From: Diorhabda sublineata
Taxonomy: Eukaryota; Arthropoda; Insecta; Coleoptera; Chrysomelidae
DNA length: 64,000 nt
NCBI RefSeq assembly: GCF_026230105.1
Contig: NC_079478.1
Location: 29,465,653-29,529,652 of the forward strand
Direction of reading: 5' to 3'
Shown: in pieces, positions 23,778 to 36,172 of the stretch
Layout of the letters: each line of letters opens with the position of its first letter
How positions within the stretch are numbered: the stretch's first letter is position 1
The notes under the pieces: model-generated
The model's database searches: none
Told to the model about the DNA's origin: nothing
The model's input: only the letters and a program-made list of their open reading frames with translations
Position numbers and translations under genes: made by a program

Positions 23778-24850
23778 GAATGAATCTGTTTTTATGCCTG
23801 ACTCTCATAGAGGTCTCTAGTTACACGGTTCGTACCAAGTAGTATTGAACATAACTTTTTTATTATTAGATTTATTAAGCAAAATTTCAAGTGAACTTAC
23901 ACGTAATTTAATTTTAAACTAAAAAGTACTCTTGATAAAACTCTATACTGTGTACCGTTTTGGGAATATTTTGATTTGAAAATTATGAAGTAATAACCGA
24001 TGCTGCTATAAAGTGATGATAAATTATGTATTTATTGATTAAACAAAAAATCACAAAATGAAAATTTAAAAACGGCTAGTAATATGGAAATAGAATTCAA
24101 ATTAGAGTAGATGTTCAAAATGTCCTCCGTTTTCGCAAATACTCAAGTCCTTTTTTCTAAAGAACCCATTAATCTTCTAAATTGGAAGTGAGCTATGAGG
24201 TCATTAAAATAACGTTGATTTCTATCTTTCAAGTCTTGAGGTGAATTTAGCTCTGTAATATAAACTTTTTCTTTAAGATACGACCAAACTGTGTGATCCA
24301 AGAGATTAAAATCGCATGACCGAGAATGCTAATGAATCGGAGCCCCTGCACCTCTACCAATCCACCGATTCGGAACCTTCTACGACACACACCTTCTATC
24401 AAAGTGAGGTGGACCTCCACTGTCCATAAAAAATAGAGATCTTCGCTCTTGTAACATTAAATCTTCTAATATCTTGAATATGTAATTTCTTTAAAAATCC
24501 AGGTACATATCACCATTTATAATTCCCGGTGGATTGCGATAACCTATTAATTTATTACCTAAAGTTTTGTGAAACGTTACAAGAAACGATAACCTTCAGT
24601 CAATTTTATTAATTGTATCCGTTTTATCGATGGGGTCTCATTTAGGCTACAAAATGTTCAAATTACATAATGCTTACTAATTAATAATAATAATGATAAT
24701 TAATAACTTTACCAATACTTTATGCCAGGATCGGTTATTACTTCATAATTTTCAAATTAAATTATTCCGAAAACGGTACAATGAATACTACTTGGTAAGA
24801 ACCGTGTAACTAGTGCCCCTACGAGAGTCAGACATAAAAACAAATTCATT
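23778..24850 (-). mobile_element. Mariner-like element with ~130-bp inverted terminal repeats
   Basis: The ends are long imperfect inverted repeats. The right end, about 24715-24850, contains caaattcattg, cttggtaagaaccgtgtaac and gaagtaataaccgat (read inverted). The left end shows the same blocks at 23778-23848 and 23953-24013, interrupted by about 105 bases (23849-23952) absent from the right end. Inside, the minus strand reads PGIINGDMYLDFLKK, then MDSGGPPHFDRRC (degenerate QDGAPPH block with the second catalytic Asp), NRWIGRGAG, SRSCDFNLLD (third acidic block), YLKEKVYI and, after KRT, FAKTEDIL near the C-terminus. Frameshifts and stops make it inactive. The N-terminal half is missing, so this is an internally deleted copy. 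Confidence 0.85.
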
Positions 24851-26660
24851 GGATGTATCAGCCAAAACATATATAAAATTCAAATATAATGTTGCCACTA
24901 GTTGTGGCAAAATCGTAAAAAATGTGTATTCTGTTTTTTCTTCAACGCCGTTTATCATGTATGCAGCTGGTATTACGAAAATTTGTTATTGAGCAAACTC
25001 CAAATATTTTTCAGTTTTCTATCTATCCTAGAGACGGGATTACCCTGTATTTGAAAATACCGAACTCAAATTTTATATTTCATACAACAGCAAATACAAT
25101 CCTGGAAATTATGTCGGACAGTAACATCTCCACCCTATCAATTTAACTTATGTAAACTTTAAAACTTTTTGAGAAATATTGATACGAACCCTCACAAAGC
25201 TTTTCAACTTAAATATATGTTACGGTCAGCTTCAGAACTAACAATATCTTGTGTAAAAAGAAGGGTCTTGTGTTTTATGTCTTTTAGTACGTACGTTTCG
25301 CTCAAAATATTTTCATAAATTGTAGAAAAGAATTTATATAGACTGATTTGTGTTATACGAAAAACAAAAGATCTATAATCATTGGTAAGGTTAACATGAC
25401 AGTAATAATTAAAAATTTGGAATAAATATATTCTTAATACCAATGGTTGGTTATATTTTAAGATGATAAAGAATGTACTATATAACTTCTTCGGTTATCG
25501 ACATCCTACAAAAAGTATTTGTTTCATATAATTCCAAATTCACTTCTAAGAGAGCACTGGGAATTTAAAAATCAAATGACCTCTGATTGTCGATTCAATC
25601 CAAATTCACTTTTTGATTTCTTCAGCAGTAGTCCTTTGTAATTTATATCGATGTGTGTTCAGAATGTTATACCACTGGAGAATTCTAATCCAATAGTTCT
25701 GCTTTTGGTTTAGTTGAATCAGAATAGGCCAAATCCTAATCTACAATGTGTCTCTGGATAAGTAAACGGACTCATGTGAGAGATAAAAAGAATAATTTCT
25801 AACATCATTTATGTTTTGAGAAATGATGTATACTTACTGTAAAGTTTCTTTTATGTGGCAAATATGAAAAAAAGTTACTGAGAAAAATTTTTTAGACTCA
25901 ACATCTAGGATTATATACCAAATTTCGGAAATACTTTTGATAATTAAATAGACATAATTTCAAAATCTCTTTTTAATATGTTTTCGGAATTGTCCAAAAG
26001 CTGCCTATACCTTTTTTTTAATATTCCACTATCATTTGGAATGTGATTTTGATAAACTATTTTTATTCACCCTTCATCCCACACTTATTCTCTAAGACCA
26101 TTTTCCATCAAGCTAATTATTGAGCCAATCAGTAATCGTTTGTGTAAAATGAGCAGAGCAGTCGCCATATTGAAATGAGTTTGTCGGAGGAAGTTTGTAA
26201 ATAGTTTTAACTAATATGCTGATTTAATGTTCCTTCTATAAATAAAGGTCCGCTGATTTCTAATTCATATGCTTTCAGTCACAGATTCAACATATTAGTA
26301 TTACTATTTAATATGGTCAAAACATAAACAACTCACTACTACTTACACTTATATCTTACACTTACACTTATATAAATATCTGACAAAAGTCATAAATAAC
26401 TCGTTTGTGTTCTTTGTCTTTTATTACCAGTTGGTATCTTTGTTGGGTTGAATTGTTCTTTTAAAAGTATTGAGTTTACTTTTACATCGATTTCAATGAT
26501 TTTGACAAAAACTCAAATATTTGTCTCTCATGATTTTAGAAATCCCTATAAGATTGATATTCATGGTCGATCATTTTTGAAACCAGAAAATATATAGAAG
26601 GATGAAATGTTTTGGAAAAGCAAGAGAGTATAATTGAAATAGAAGCAGGAATATTACGGA
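24851..26660. other. No recognised gene
   Basis: AT-rich DNA. Open frames at 24922-25146 (plus) and 25204-25443 (minus) show no motif. A short imperfect repeat of ttacacttata lies at about 26344-26372. Nothing else was recognised. Confidence 0.35.
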
Positions 26661-26661
26661 C

Positions 26662-27003
26662 GTTCTAAGGTCAGAAAACGAAAAGGGGTACGTTTTTGAT
26701 GGTAAAAAACGGTTTATTTCAACTCCAACTACAACTCCTAAGAAAAAATGTTAAATTACTAAGTTGTAGGTAATAAAAAAAACCTCAAAGTTTATGTAAA
26801 AAATTGAAATATCTAAATTTTGGTCAAAGATAAAAAACAAATTTATTATTTCAATTTTATGTTTATGTTATAAGAGGCGCAGATCTTTTTATTACCTACA
26901 ACTTAGTCATTTAACTTTTTTCCATAAGTTTTTCTTCCGGAAATAAAAATAAATCGTTTTTTACCCTTTAAATCTCAACCCCATCCACTTCCCGACCTCA
27001 GAT
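26662..27003. mobile_element. Foldback MITE-like element, ~165-bp arms
   Basis: The left arm (about 26662-26830) and right arm (about 26838-27003) are imperfect inverted copies. Shared blocks in order from the outside are aggtc(a/g)g, ggtaaaaaacg(g/a)tttattt, gttaaat(t/g)actaagttgtag and gtaggtaataaaaa. The arms nearly meet, leaving almost no spacer, and there is no coding sequence. This is the architecture of a foldback MITE. Confidence 0.8.
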
Positions 27004-27494
27004 CGCCAGTAAATTCTTTTTCCATTTATTTTTATCATATTCTCTTCCTTTTTGGATGTGTTTCACCCTACTATTATTTTTTTCCACTTTTTTCTTCTTT
27101 TAAAGTCTTCAGTCCTGGTCTATTAGTATATATTCTAGCGGAAATCTCCTTCTCTTTAGGAGGGCGATATAACTTTTCAAAAGTTCACGGTGTTTCTGAT
27201 GTCATCTGTGGTTGAGTAAATAAGAAGAGAAAGGAGTTTCGAATGTAAATGAAACAACTCTTTTTATGAGGATATACAATTGATGAAAACGACGAAAAGT
27301 TACGTGAATATTATCCTGAAAGTTCCTTATCTCATAGAATTATTTTTATGGTTTATATATATCGTGCCATTTTATCATCGATAGCTAAAGAAACAAGTAC
27401 GTCAATTAAAAGATTGTTTAAACATTTCATTTGAAAGATTACATAGGAAAAAATTCGTCAAATGAATTATTGGATGTTATCAACCGTAATTCAA

Positions 27495-27734
27495 CTAAGT
27501 TGGAATTTCTGGAACCGTTGGCGATATTCATACTGAATACACTGTTTAAACCACTCACTACACCAACCCTCACGATTACAGTCTGACGCGCGTTTCGATA
27601 ACCAAGTTGTCGTTTTCAGAGACTTCAGAGTAAGTAAACTAGTTTACCTTCAGTCTCTGAAGACGATAAGTTGTTATCGAAACAGTTTAATCGTGAGTGT
27701 TGGTGTAGTAGTGCTGTAAACAAAATATTCAGTA
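27495..27734. mobile_element. Palindromic element flanked by a 14-bp direct repeat
   Basis: The left arm (27532-27626, containing accctcacgatta and cgcgtttcgataacca) and right arm (27649-27733) fold back around a perfect palindrome, GTAAACTAGTTTAC (27634-27647). The block is flanked by direct repeats CAACCGTAATTCAA at 27481-27494 and 27735-27748, which look like a target-site duplication. A related half-copy at 52490-52618 shares the left part, including the 37 bases before the arm, which supports the proposed left boundary. Confidence 0.8.
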
Positions 27735-27749
27735 CAACCGTAATTCAAG

Positions 27750-28950
27750 CCAATTTTTCCATCGATATAGATGGTATTATATTTCAGAAATAAAAGAACT
27801 GATAATGACTTAATCCGAGGACTGTGTTCTCAAATAAACGTTTTTTCTGTCTACAGATCTTTGTGATTTCATAGGTGTGTAACTCATTAAAATTATATAG
27901 ATTTAACGTCACGTTTTGCTTCCGAACTTATGAAAAACGATCACATCTATTGAACAGTGTTACCACGGAAGTACACTTGCGAATTAGTCTGCTATCGTTG
28001 CATAAAGCTACAATTTATTGCCTCCATATTCAAGTGATCTGACAAACTCTGATCAATTTCTATACCTAAGCTTGAAGAAGTTGCTAGGTGCATAGCAATT
28101 TTAGAAAAATGAAGAGGTGATTTGTGAATGGATTGGAAAAATTAGTAGAGATTATGTTGAATCTTTTTCCACAAAAAGGTATTTCATTGTAATGTCACTT
28201 TTGCCAAGACTCCGTCGTATATTAGAGTCTCTTTCATATCTGCATCACTTCCATTTCTGATATAAATCTGGAATATAGTTATTAGAAATAAAAAAATTCA
28301 TAACAATTATACCTTCAGTATACTCGTAGATTTTACATGCAATAATCTGAAATCGAAGACCATTCGTGGATTCATCTAAAAATGAAGAATAAAATTATTG
28401 ATTGATTGTGACAAATTGTTTGCCAAAAAACTGTAAACCTATGAAAAGAATCCTTTATCAATACAAAATCATTTTTCTATAGAAATTATGTGGTCGTAGC
28501 TCTCTCTAACCAACTCCATTTCACCCTCTCGCCCATTTGGTTGAAACAAAATCCTTTTATATCATCGTATGAGATGTTTAGTGCTTTATATCGTATTCAA
28601 ATTTGCGGCCTTTTCCTCATAAAATTCGAAACTTCTTTACTGTGGGTATTTTACATGAAAAGTCATATGATAATGAGTGTTTTGAGGCTTAACCTCAAAC
28701 TTTATCCGACTTATAAAAAATATTACGTGCTTCGACGAGGAGGAATTTTATTCAATTTGATCCTATAGCATTCACTTTATTGGATTTGTTGTCGAATTTC
28801 ATTTATTGAACATCCATAGCACTATCGAAGGGTTTACAACCAAAGTTAAGATTTTGTTGATACTTAGAGAGTGTACCTTAAAAGAGGTTAAGTATTTCTT
28901 TTTATGAGTTTGAATGATGTAAAAGATACTCAATACAGCATGAAACACAA
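27750..28950. other. No recognised gene
   Basis: A 92-codon plus-strand frame (28490-28768) is overlapped by protein-like minus-strand readings (SYDDIKGFCFNQMGERVKW at about 28510-28575), but neither could be matched to a family. The rest is AT-rich non-coding DNA. Confidence 0.3.
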
Positions 28951-28959
28951 AAATAATAC

Positions 28960-30290
28960 CCAGAGACTGGGAAGAAAATCTATTGATAGCTCTACATAAA
29001 AAAGGAGATGATCTAATGCAAACTATAGAGCAATATGCTTATCTTCAGATGGCTTTGAAGCATGTAGGAGATAAAGCTAGGTAAATACATTAATGAGAAA
29101 ATGGAGGAAGACCAAAGTGCAGATAGAAAAGAAAAATAAGCATTTACATGAGAAGGAGCTTAATAGGAAGGAAAATAGAACAGCTGGAAAAATTACATAA
29201 TGAATTCATCGATTTTAAAGCTGCAGTCGATTCAATAGATAGAGAAATGGTATGGGATAGTATGAGGAATATAGTAATCCCTAAAAAATAACAGAATTAA
29301 CCAAACGAGAAATGAAGACGTAAGAGGGAAAGTTCAAATAAACGGAAGAAGATCGACGAAATTTAGGATAGAGCAAAGAGATAGTCTTAGTCATCTTTTA
29401 TTCATGTTTGTCATGGATAGTATCATTATAACAATGAAAGAGTAGGACTATAAACTGGAAACAATAATTGGTTACAGAAGCCTAGAACCAGTAAAAATGA
29501 ATAGATTAGTATATGCAGATACATTACATACATACATACAAGAAAATGGAGGAAAAAGTGGATATATGGACAAAGACAATAGAAGACCTAAGAATGAAAA
29601 TATGAAGATATTCAAATGGTACTATATCAAAATAAAGGACATGGGAAATATTTAATAATTAAAGGACAACGGATAGATAGAGTGACCACTTTTGCATATC
29701 TGAGAGTCATTTCCACAAATCAAAATATACTACGCTCTAATAAGAAAATTTTCGGGAAAAAGAAATAGGAGAAGGCATAATGACAAAAGTATGCGAGGCG
29801 ACAACTGTACCCAAGTTAATATATGGAAGTGGAACTTGGCAATGAACAAAAAAATACAAACTAGGATAGTAGCAGCGGAGATGAAGCAACTGAGTAAAAT
29901 AGAATAAAAATTGGGATGGATATGATAAGAACTGAGCTAATTCAAGCGAAGCTCAAAAAAAAAACCAATAGGAAACGATGTAGCAAAATATGTTATGGTA
30001 CAACCCATAAAGAGAGAAATACCAGCAAAAATATATCATACAACAAGGAAAAGGAGTCCTAGGAAAACCTAGTTAAAAGAAGGAGCACAGGAAGAGGAAA
30101 AACAAGGGAAAACTATACAATATATAAATGAAATCGCAGAGGATCGGATAGAGTGGAGAAATTGGATGAAAGGAGAATGAAAACTAGTATTCAAATATTT
30201 GAAAGGAGTTAGAGAGAGAGAACACAAATCTGGAAATTGAGAGCATGAAGCAAAATGACACTAGCAAAAAAATAAATCAACAAAATTAAT
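28960..30290 (+). mobile_element. Degenerate non-LTR retrotransposon
   Basis: Reverse transcriptase blocks are readable in order on the plus strand: WEENLLIALHKKGDD (about 28970), SIDREMVWDSMRNIVIPKK (about 29230-29290; first palm motif), DSLSHLLFMFVMDSI (about 29382), MNRLVYADT (about 29500; YADD box), then VPKLIYGSGTW (about 29810), the conserved block after the palm. Each is separated by frameshifts or stops. The 3' part (to about 30290) is A-rich and purine-rich. No ORF1 or endonuclease is recognisable. The clade is uncertain. Confidence 0.75.
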
Positions 30291-30409
30291 GTGATTATTT
30301 CATACTATTCACATCAAAAGTGCGACAGCATCTATTTCAGTATCAGTAAGAAATTTCATAGAGTTGTTTTTAGGAAAACAGTTTACCTAATATAAGCTCT
30401 CATCAAGTT

Positions 30410-31010
30410 CATGTCGCACCTAGTAAAAGATAAATGGCAAACTTCAACTTATGGATGCAGCAGACTAGGGAAAGAAATCTGAAAACAGATGGAACTATAG
30501 TACAATATGGTTTCAGAGAAAGAATGCAAAACGCATCGTAGAGAAGTATTCTGAATGAATTCGAAAGAAATCACACTGTTTCGCAAGTATACAATATATT
30601 ACATGAAAATTTTGAAAAAATGACGGTAATATCCACAATACTATGAAGGCTCAGTGCTGGAGCATACAGTCTGTAACATGTACTACGATGAGGTATTATG
30701 ATTATGATATGACCTTCACTGAATACTGTGACGATCTCGCAGTGGAGGTAACATCTAAAGATGCCCGTAGCTTAGAAACGAAAATAGGAAGGGCCGTGGA
30801 GGATATTACATACTATCGGAGTTGTGCTATTGGCAGCTAGAAGAAAAACATTACAATTAACAATCGAAGTAGAAAGCACACGTATTGCTTTCCAATCAGC
30901 AGTGGAGTTCTTAGGGAATCATTTAGACCGTAATATGTATGCATATGGGATACTTCCACATATAGAGAATCGCAGGAGTCAACAAGAAGAATACCATTCG
31001 GAAATGTAAG
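30410..31010 (+). mobile_element. R1/TRAS-like reverse transcriptase fragment
   Basis: A frame at 30643-30840 contains TFTEYCDDLAVEVTSKDARS; YCDDLA is the catalytic YADD box with Cys replacing Ala. An overlapping frame at 30824-31009 continues with SAVEFLGNHLDRNM, equivalent to the YLGVWLD block, and then a stretch typical of R1-clade elements. The overlap of the two frames marks a frameshift. Upstream (30410-30640) purine-rich sequence is probably the same element but is less readable. The 3' end was not determined. Confidence 0.7.
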
Positions 31011-31019
31011 CTCTTAGGT

Positions 31020-31840
31020 ACTATACGGAAAGGCTATATACTGAAAAAAATAATACGACATAAAGGTGATAGTGAATGGATAAAAAAGTAATAACAGACT
31101 TAATTTTAATATATGAAAAAATGGTACAAGAATTCTAATTGTCATTCTATTTTATAATTACCTATGTCGAAGATTATTCACAAAATTAACTGCACTATCT
31201 CCCATGCACAAATTAATGTTAATCATACTTATTACTATTGTCTAACATGAATCTCCTCAGAACCTTGATACATTGTTGTAGTTACCTCTTAACTACGACT
31301 TCCCCCAATTTTAACAATGTTAACACTACATCTTAACTAACTACACTATTAATCACTATTAACGTTACTACTCTTGGTTATACTGCTTTTACTTCTAATA
31401 TATGAATCCTAAAATTGATTGTTCAACATGTGTATCAAAACATCTCCTGTGTTGCACTTCCATAATTGTTTTATATCAGCAAATCCCATATGTGTGGACA
31501 GTACTATTTAGATTTTACATTATCCTTGAATCCTTGATAATCAAGAGTGACCTAGAAAATATCGAAACATATCATTTTCAATTTAGAATCACAAAATATA
31601 ACAGTATTTTAATGCTATTTATTTGAACATTTTATAATCACAAAATGGTTGGAAGAATATATAAATACTGTGTTTCTAACTCATGAAATTTATTTATATA
31701 CTATCTATTCACAAACACATAACATCAAATTGTTCACTGATACCTGCTTCTGAACCTATATACTTTCATCACATTCTAGAATCTTACATGCCTGGAAATC
31801 TCTATCTTACCGTGAACAAACAAAGATCTTTTTAGAAGTT
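31020..31840. other. No recognised gene
   Basis: AT-rich DNA with low-complexity CTAACTAC-type runs near 31320-31370. The open frame at 31402-31626 has no motif. Confidence 0.35.
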
Positions 31841-31847
31841 GTCTTTT

Positions 31848-32030
31848 TGAAAATAATCATAGAAATAAGTCGACCTTCCAAAGAATAATTGTCGTGTCCA
31901 CCAAACTTCAGCTTCAACAATAGGACCGGCTTCACGGTCTATACCAGTAGAAGAGTTTGTAGCAGCATAACAATTGTGGAATTCATTATGTTCATAACCT
32001 TGATGGAAATAATAGCTTCTATTTCATGCT
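31848..32030 (-). pseudogene. Protein-like segment of unknown family
   Basis: On the minus strand, after an in-frame TGA near 32029, 60 codons are open and read like real protein: SYYFHQGYEHNEFHN, then CYAATNSSTGIDREAGPIVE, AEVWWTRQLFFGRSTYFYDY, ending at a TAA near 31848. Codon use is mixed (GCC GGT CCT, CGT, TGG TGG) in AT-rich surroundings. I do not recognise it. It follows a reverse transcriptase remnant on the same strand, so it may be part of that element or captured sequence. It could equally be an exon; no convincing splice sites were found. Confidence 0.35.
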
Positions 32031-32199
32031 CCTCATATTATATCGTTTATTGAGTTGGTGGTAAAATGAAAGGGGTCGCTTTCTTAAGCTGTCTTTTTCA
32101 AATTACCCGTATAGTTGGGAAAGTCATAAATCATAACGCAAGTTTCATATTGATAATTTTTTATAATGTTTAAAAACAATATTTCCATTAGTTTAAAAC

Positions 32200-32830
32200 T
32201 TCGATATATTCCAAAAATGAACGATCTGGGACATGCCGAGATTTAAAAGCTGTTGCGAAGTATATATCTTCTTAGTCTTAAGGGGGCTTCAGCTTTTAAT
32301 GAAGCTACCTTAGCTAATTCGGCCACGTGACTATGCTTTCGGTATTGATGGTGGTGATCTGTTGATTTGGGTGTCAGCCGAGTTTATGGGCCGTTTGATT
32401 TGAACGACGACACCAGTGTACTATCGTCGGCAAAGTTGTAGATCGGGTGTCTAGTTTTGTCGAGTAGATCGTTGATGTACTGATGTATAGGAGAAAGAGT
32501 ATTGACCTCAAACCTCTCTGAGCTATGTCCATCGATAGCAACCTAGATGGATTGGTCTTTGATAAAGGTAATAAATCAGTCGATGCGTGAGCATAACATA
32601 CCCTACGAACTAATTTAGGAGGTTGGCATTCCAAACCCTGTCAGTGTGATTTCTCTGGATTCCTCATATTTCTTCAATGCCCACCTTGGTGACATAGGCC
32701 AAAAGATTTTCTATGTATTGATCGTTGATGATGTTAGTGACTCAAGATTCGCTGGTTAACCACTATCTTCATGACCTTATCAAAGGTTGGAATTAAAGCG
32801 AGCGGACAGTAAATCGATCTTAGATGTTAT
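32200..32830 (-). mobile_element. Non-LTR reverse transcriptase remnant (jockey/R1 type)
   Basis: Read on the minus strand with many frameshifts. Order: a degenerate RPIAL-type segment (CPLALIPTFDKVMKIVVNQ, about 32770-32825), LLAYVTKVG, a heavily decayed palm region, SVLSPILHQYINDLLD (about 32465-32500; GSVLSP block), IYNFADDSTLVSSFK (about 32400-32450; intact FADD catalytic box), RPINSADTQINR, and finally SQQLLNLGMSQIVHFWNIS near 32205-32260. The catalytic Asp pair survives but the enzyme is broken throughout. Confidence 0.75.
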
Positions 32831-32839
32831 CTTAACATT

Positions 32840-34325
32840 CTGATAACTCAATACATTTTAGGAATAAATAATATTCAATCGATAGATTTCTGCTAATGTC
32901 TATGTTTTTTGAAGCACTGCAATAGTTTAACAAACCTACGGGTTTCGAGACAATGCTTAGAAAAGCCATTTGTTAGGAATCACTTGAAATATTGAGTCTC
33001 TAAACTGATATGATTCATAAGAAGAATGAATTTGGAAAAGACCATGATAAGTTCTAGTGGAATAGGCTACAACCCACTCCGATAAATCTAATCTATCTCT
33101 GCTTTCATCAAAGTTACATTTTGTTATCTATATTGAGCTAACAAATTGTAGCTTTATAAATTATGAAGTGTTTATTCCATTCACCAACAAAATCTGGCAC
33201 AATTGGTCAAATAACATTTCAAAATCTTAAAATGCACAAAAAGACATATAACTGATAATCTTGAGGTTTTCAACTTTCAATTTATCAAAGTCCTTCAATA
33301 TACGTATTCCAAATTAATTTTTAATAGTTATGGTTAAAAAACGACAGTTTCGCAATGAATTTGTAGCAATTTATAGTGGCCTCCCATACGGTCCCATACC
33401 CGTTCAGATACTACTTCACAGTTAAAACGAAAGTTAAAAACAAAATGGCAGAAAAGTTTAACAAAGCAGATTTACCGCGAATCGACCAACCAACCGACCT
33501 ACAGACGGCAAAAGACAAACGACAAGGGTAAATTCAGTTAACGAATACGCAAAACTTCATGTTAATTCTGTTCACGAAGCAAACACAGAAAATTCGTTAT
33601 GTTAACAGAACATTCGCAACGTGCATATATCATATTAGTGCTTTTCTAGATCAGAAGCCAAATGTGATCGCAGTGGCGGAACAGATTCTTTTACGATTTC
33701 ATTCTATATACGGAGATGAGGTATTTGTCTGCTTTTTAGTGATCATTTATAGACTGACTGGCTTTACGGGAACTATCGGGTTAATTTTATGGAAGTAATC
33801 ACGTTAAGTATTGTTCAGAAACTGAAATAATCAGGTCACCGCCATGTGAAAAGATACTTAAGTGGGTTTATACCATCAGGTGACGAATTGTTTTGATTCA
33901 TTATGTCAAGGGCATGACAGTGCATCTGGACCGAGGGTGTTTACAAACTTTCATACAAAGAAGTTCGTTTTGGATAAAACATTTTGTTTATTAATTTTTT
34001 TATTTTCATCTGCGATATTATCTTAACATGTCAAAGTCAAAAAAGCTGAAAAATAGATTTTTGATGCACCTGTTGAAATGTTGCTATATTATTTGGTGTT
34101 TTTGTCGAAAGTCAGCAACAAGCACTAGAAGAATAAAAATCAGTCTCTACCTCTTTGTTGTAAGGTGTCAGAAATCAAAAGTAAAGAAATAATTTTTTGT
34201 TTTAAAAGCGTCGATAAACCAATTTATCATGCGATTGTTCAATTCACACAAGAGGCTTCGTATTAATTCATACGAATATTAAAAAAAGCTTTTCAGATTA
34301 GTACAACAACTACAACATTTAAAAA
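32840..34325. other. No recognised gene
   Basis: Mostly AT-rich. The segment 33410-33800 is less AT-rich and open in part on the plus strand (79 codons from 33559), but no domain or repeat was recognised. Confidence 0.3.
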
Positions 34326-34334
34326 AAAAGTATT

Positions 34335-34760
34335 TCACCTAGAAGCCAATTTTATACCTTTTCGCGTTTCTTGGACTGCCCAGCGAAGTCTAGCGTCAAG
34401 TGTCATTTGCAAATACTTCGCATGTTGGTATAAGGAATTTTTTATTTTCATTAAGAAATTTTGTTTTTGTTTGTTCATAAAGTTAACATGAGCAGTTTTA
34501 TTTTCATTTAACTCGATACGGCATCTATTAGTCCAGGTGTTAATCAGGTGTATGGATGTTTGTAATTTCATATTAGCTTCTTCGTGGTTATTTCGGTGGC
34601 CAAAACAGCCGTTTCATTAACAAACAGTTTGGTATATCGCTGGTATACAGTAAGTAGAGTGTAGGGCCTAGTATACTAACCTGAGGTATTTCTGCTTTTA
34701 TTTATATTGAATGAGATAATGCTTCTTTCTGTTTTACCCTATATCTGTTCATAATTCAGT
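34335..34760 (-). mobile_element. Jockey-type reverse transcriptase fragment
   Basis: The minus strand gives IPQVSILGPTLYLLYTSDIP (about 34640-34700; GSVLGP block), then a 78-codon frame (34335-34571) with LQTSIHLINTW, RIELNENKTAHVNF, KYLQMTLDARLRW and KGIKLASR. These follow the order of jockey-clade elements after the catalytic box (LQ, W-KWRI-NE-KS, KYLGM-LD-L-W). The YADD box is missing between the two parts, so an internal deletion has occurred there. The 3' part and poly-A are absent or unrecognisable beyond the A-run at 34320. Confidence 0.75.
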
Positions 34761-34769
34761 GCTCTAGCT

Positions 34770-36165
34770 TGATTTTCGCACTTAGTATATACCGGTACTC
34801 CATGCTCTACTGGGTAGAAACAATTTTAAAAGATTTGCAGAACATTAATATATTCAATTATCATTTTTGTCTTATGCTTGTTGTACCAAAACCAGCTGGT
34901 GATTTTCTAGTTAGTCAGATTCTTAATGACGAAAAGTATTATTTTCAAATTTTCTGTGATATATTCCATTCTTCAAATAGAATAAATCTATGAGAAATGT
35001 GTGTTTTTCACTCAATTAAAGAATCATATACTTCAGCCAATATAGGAAATTTTTTTGATTTGAAATTTTTCATATTATTCCAAAATTAATCACAATCATA
35101 ATTTTTGATATAAAAACATGATAACTACAAAACAGAGAACATATTTCAGTTGTTAAGGGATGTCAGATGTTGATCCCTTCATAATTAACCCTTCTAAATT
35201 AAACGTTGACCCTTTCGTGAACGTGTAAATTCTTCAACGAAATACCCATAAACAAGAAACGCTTTCATTATTCTCTTTAAGTTACAGTTGAAATAAAAAA
35301 ACAGTCTCTCTCGAGATTAGCATAATTAAAATGGGTTAAAAATGAAGTCGGGCATAGCAGTGCTGTTTCATTATAATATATACTAAAAAGTTTTCGCCCT
35401 TTGCACCTGACAAAACAAACGTTTGGAACATGCTGTGTTCTTCCTAAATAATTTGTAGAGCCAGTGCTTTGGGAAGAATGAAGGACAAAATTCCTTTATT
35501 AAATTATATTCGCACTTTATTACACATTTTCGGTGGAAACTATGTGACAAGATTTCTTTTCAACTTGTCTCAGAAGTGGAAGTTTTAGTTAAACTTGGAT
35601 AAGAAATTGGCTAGAGGGTAGGCCGCATTCCAACTATAACCAGAATTAGAAGCTTTGTAGCAGACAAAACAGCTAAGTTATATCACTTCGTTCCTTGAAT
35701 TTTCATTCGTGTGCTTTATACATTCATTACTCTACCCAAGAAGTTGTTAACATAATAGTAACGTGTGAATGTAATTGACAGTTTGGTTTTTCAATGAAAT
35801 TGGTATTTTATTATAAATTATATTTGTTGCGGAATACCTAAGTAACTGTTGTCCATTTTTATGGATAAAAGAGTAATAAAATAGTAAATCATTCGTAATC
35901 CAAAAGTATTTTAGTATGAAATAACATTTGTATAAATATCATAAATATATGGGGTCTATACTTATATTTACACCAATTAGTCTGCTTATAATTTTCATAC
36001 CTGTAGGTAAAAAAGTGCAATTTTTTTCCAAAAATGTTTCATTGTTTCACAAGGTATGAAAAACATTGTGCCATACTGGTTATATAGGTATGAGGGTTTA
36101 AATTATATCTCGAAACAACCTTACGTTCATAAACTAACATTTCAATATAAAAACTCAACTCTATG
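34770..36165. other. No recognised gene
   Basis: AT-rich DNA; the frame at 34769-34993 shows no motif. A loose repetition of ttgatccctt, aacccttc and ttgaccctttc occurs at about 35171-35216. Otherwise featureless. Confidence 0.35.
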
Positions 36166-36172
36166 AGTAGAA

